Source: Oscillibacter sp.
Lineage (GTDB): Bacteria > Bacillota > Clostridia > Oscillospirales > Oscillospiraceae
Length of the DNA stretch: 6,618 bases
Direction: 5' to 3'
Assembly (NCBI GenBank): GCA_022796315.1
Contig: JAAWIL010000249.1
Span: 1 to 6,618 of the forward strand
The position numbers were made by a program, and so were the translations under genes. The notes below the pieces were generated by a model. The model had not been told where the DNA came from, did no database searches, and saw only the letters and a program-made list of their open reading frames with translations. Shown here piece by piece: positions 5,649 through 6,618 of this stretch (within the stretch, counting starts at the first letter, position 1; each line of letters begins with the position of its first letter).

Positions 5649-5987
5649 TTATCCCAAATAGTGCATAGCTGTCCACATAGCGGCTCCTCCTATACCATGA
5701 AACAGCAGTATTTCGCCAATAGCAGTCACGAGAAAAATTTTCTCAATCAGGGCAAAACTCGTCCACTTCTTAATGCGTGCCTGTTTTGCCAGCAGAAGAA
5801 AAACCGCACCCATCCCTGCAGAAATGACGGGAAACAGAGTATATTCATACTTGCTGCCCATTCGATCTGCTTCTCCCGCAAAATTGTAATGAGCGGGTAT
5901 GATATCTGGAGCTAATATAAGAAACACGGCGGTTCCTGCAAATCCCAAAACAATTAGGATCACAGCAAGCCGGTATAAATGTTTCAT
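5649..5987 (-). CDS. DUF1648 / SdpI-like membrane protein, probably truncated
   Basis: A 112-aa predicted inner membrane protein. Three hydrophobic segments are visible at about 8-26, 49-67 and 81-105. Between the first two lies APDIIPAHYNFAGEADRMGS, which carries the P-x-H-Y-N...G-x-x-D-R-x-G-S signature of DUF1648, the domain also present in SdpI, the B. subtilis immunity protein. The start is supported by AAAGGA (6001-5996 on the minus strand) eight bases before ATG. Related proteins are usually longer, with more membrane segments. This one stops at HYLG next to transposon debris, so the C terminus was probably lost. It overlaps the upstream frame by four bases (ATGA), suggesting an old two-gene unit. 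Base composition is more AT-rich than the butyrate operon. Function is unknown; an immunity-type role is only an analogy. Confidence 0.7.
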   Translation of the reverse strand: MKHLYRLAVILIVLGFAGTAVFLILAPDIIPAHYNFAGEADRMGSKYEYTLFPVISAGMGAVFLLLAKQARIKKWTSFALIEKIFLVTAIGEILLFHGIGGAAMWTAMHYLG

Positions 5988-6166
5988 GCGGATTTTCCTT
6001 TCGGTTCTTCAGCTTGTATGTTTATGCAATAGACATACTGGTTATTTACGCTTTTTTTACTGGCAACGCTTAAACGGATAAGGGACTTTCCGGATGCCGT
6101 TAAGGTAAGATGTATTGTGTAAAGGGTGGTTTCACCATCCAAATACACATTGGCTGACGGCTCATT
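5984..6166 (-). pseudogene. C-terminal remnant of an unidentified gene upstream of the DUF1648 gene
   Basis: This minus-strand frame reads about 60 residues of protein-like sequence with alternating beta-type hydrophobicity (VYLDGETTLYTIHLTLT, then LIRLSVASKK and NNQYVYCINIQAEE) and ends at TGA 5986-5984, overlapping the next ATG by four bases. The frame is open back to a TGA at 6268-6266 but has no ATG. The only internal GTG or TTG codons lack a ribosome binding site. Upstream of about 6170 the translation loses this character. I read it as the tail of a gene whose front was replaced or lost. The family is not recognised; a small extracytoplasmic beta-rich protein would fit its look, but that is a guess. 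Confidence 0.5.
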
Positions 6167-6410
6167 TGTGGCAGAATGGCACAGACCAGAAAGATGGTGA
6201 TCGACCAGCAGGAAGGAACCGAAGCGGGAGCGTCCGGGGATGACCTGGGCGCTCCGTTCTCTTTGTCAGCCCTCTCGAAGAGCGCATTAACTCACCACCC
6301 GCAGGCGGGCGGTAGTACTGCCTTCGGCAGCTGTGCGCGCTCCGAGGGAGGCCCGCCGGGTATATACCGGTGCATTGCTTGCTACTACTATTAGTGCCTA
6401 TAAACGAAAG
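6167..6410. other. Hairpin-rich block without a recognisable gene
   Basis: This stretch is GC-rich compared with the AT-rich DNA on both sides. It contains small perfect hairpins: CCCGC/GCGGG (6298-6309) and CTGCC/GGCAG (6318-6330), plus a GGTATATACC palindrome near 6359-6368. Frames on both strands are open for 70-130 codons, but none has a good start signal or a domain I know. It may be a mobile or dispersed sequence that interrupted the gene at 5984-6166. No promoter for the leftward genes is evident in it. Confidence 0.35.
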
Positions 6411-6439
6411 TTGAATGTCATTCTCTTTTGTGGTATACT
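6411..6439 (+). promoter_or_regulatory. Sigma-A promoter of the acetyltransferase gene
   Basis: TTGAAT (6411-6416) and TATACT (6434-6439) are 17 bp apart, and the -10 box has an extended TGG immediately upstream. Transcription would start near 6446, about 53 bp before the ATG at 6499. The surrounding DNA is AT-rich and no operator-like palindrome overlaps it. Confidence 0.7.
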
Positions 6440-6498
6440 GAACTCGTAATAAATCGACAAAGCGGAATTTGAATGTTTGGAAAAGAAAAAGAAGGAAA

Positions 6499-6618
6499 AT
6501 GAATGTTTCGTTATTCTCAAACCAATATCTTGTTCGAAAGATGTGTGCCAATGATGTAGCGGAAGTATACACATTATGCTATAAAAACAGTTTATACTAT
6601 CAATACTGTCCACCGTTT
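6499..6618 (+). CDS. GNAT-family N-acetyltransferase, 5' part only
   Basis: The first 40 codons are present and the gene runs off the window. The N terminus reads YLVRKMCANDVAEVYTLCYK followed by NSLYYQYCPPF. This resembles the opening beta strand and helix of GNAT acetyltransferases that begin with xxIRKxxxxDVxxIYxLCxxNPLYYxYCPP. The acetyl-CoA-binding loop is not yet reached, so the substrate cannot be inferred. Purine-rich AAGAAGGA lies just upstream, with its GG only three bases from ATG, a short spacing. A good promoter lies at 6411-6439. A nine-codon ORF (ATG 6473 to TGA 6502) overlaps the start codon and may or may not be translated. Confidence 0.7.
   Translation, partial: MNVSLFSNQYLVRKMCANDVAEVYTLCYKNSLYYQYCPPF

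Noticed and set aside
6124..6140. A 7-bp hairpin GGGTGGT/ACCATCC
   Set aside because: It lies inside the protein-like frame at 5984-6166 with no T-tract, so it is probably a coincidence of coding sequence.
6162..6572. A 136-codon frame on the minus strand
   Set aside because: It crosses the acetyltransferase start region and its promoter antisense, with Phe runs from AT-rich DNA and no ribosome binding site.

Overview
The window looks like chromosomal DNA from a fairly GC-rich, anaerobic, butyrate-forming Firmicute. The gene set (Hbd, Bcd, EtfB, EtfA), the strong AGGAGG-type ribosome binding sites, the sigma-A promoters and the GC-ending codons suggest an Oscillospiraceae-type gut Clostridium (Flavonifractor/Intestinimonas-like). 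The genus is an inference from protein and codon style, not a database result.

Left flank (1-521). There is no convincing complete gene here. A leftward sigma-A promoter (126-98, minus strand) points out of the window, with a perfect 12-bp inverted repeat (57-83) just downstream of its predicted start and a second palindrome at 25-42. A GC-rich stretch without a recognisable gene (127-325) follows. Next come a near-consensus Rex (NADH/NAD+ sensor) operator at 326-343 and a textbook promoter (TTGATA-17-TATAAT, 421-449) for the rightward operon.

Butyrate operon (522-5165, plus strand). Five closely packed genes: 3-hydroxybutyryl-CoA dehydrogenase (hbd), butyryl-CoA dehydrogenase (bcd), electron transfer flavoprotein beta and alpha (etfB, etfA), and a nitroreductase-family flavoprotein starting 4 bp after etfA. 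Hbd interconverts acetoacetyl-CoA and 3-hydroxybutyryl-CoA. Bcd with EtfAB reduces crotonyl-CoA to butyryl-CoA, by family knowledge as a flavin-bifurcating complex that also reduces ferredoxin. Thiolase and crotonase are not in the window, so they must lie elsewhere if the pathway is complete. The operon ends at a strong intrinsic terminator (5213-5244) inside a cluster of hairpins, followed by a second terminator-like hairpin (5289-5317).

Right flank (5341-6618). This part is more AT-rich and eroded. It holds one terminal repeat and the C-terminal fragment of an IS3-family transposase. Next is a short DUF1648/SdpI-like membrane protein gene on the minus strand that looks truncated. It overlaps by 4 bp a start-less reading frame that looks like the tail of another gene. 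A gene-free hairpin-rich block (6167-6410) follows, then a strong promoter (6411-6439) and the first 40 codons of a GNAT acetyltransferase that runs off the window.

I see no CRISPR array, rRNA, tRNA, phage module or defence system, and no clear evidence of a wholly new system. The observations most worth checking are the Rex-like operator, the missing NAD-ribose-binding acidic residue in Hbd, the insertion in EtfA, the nitroreductase in the operon, and the two eroded genes on the right.
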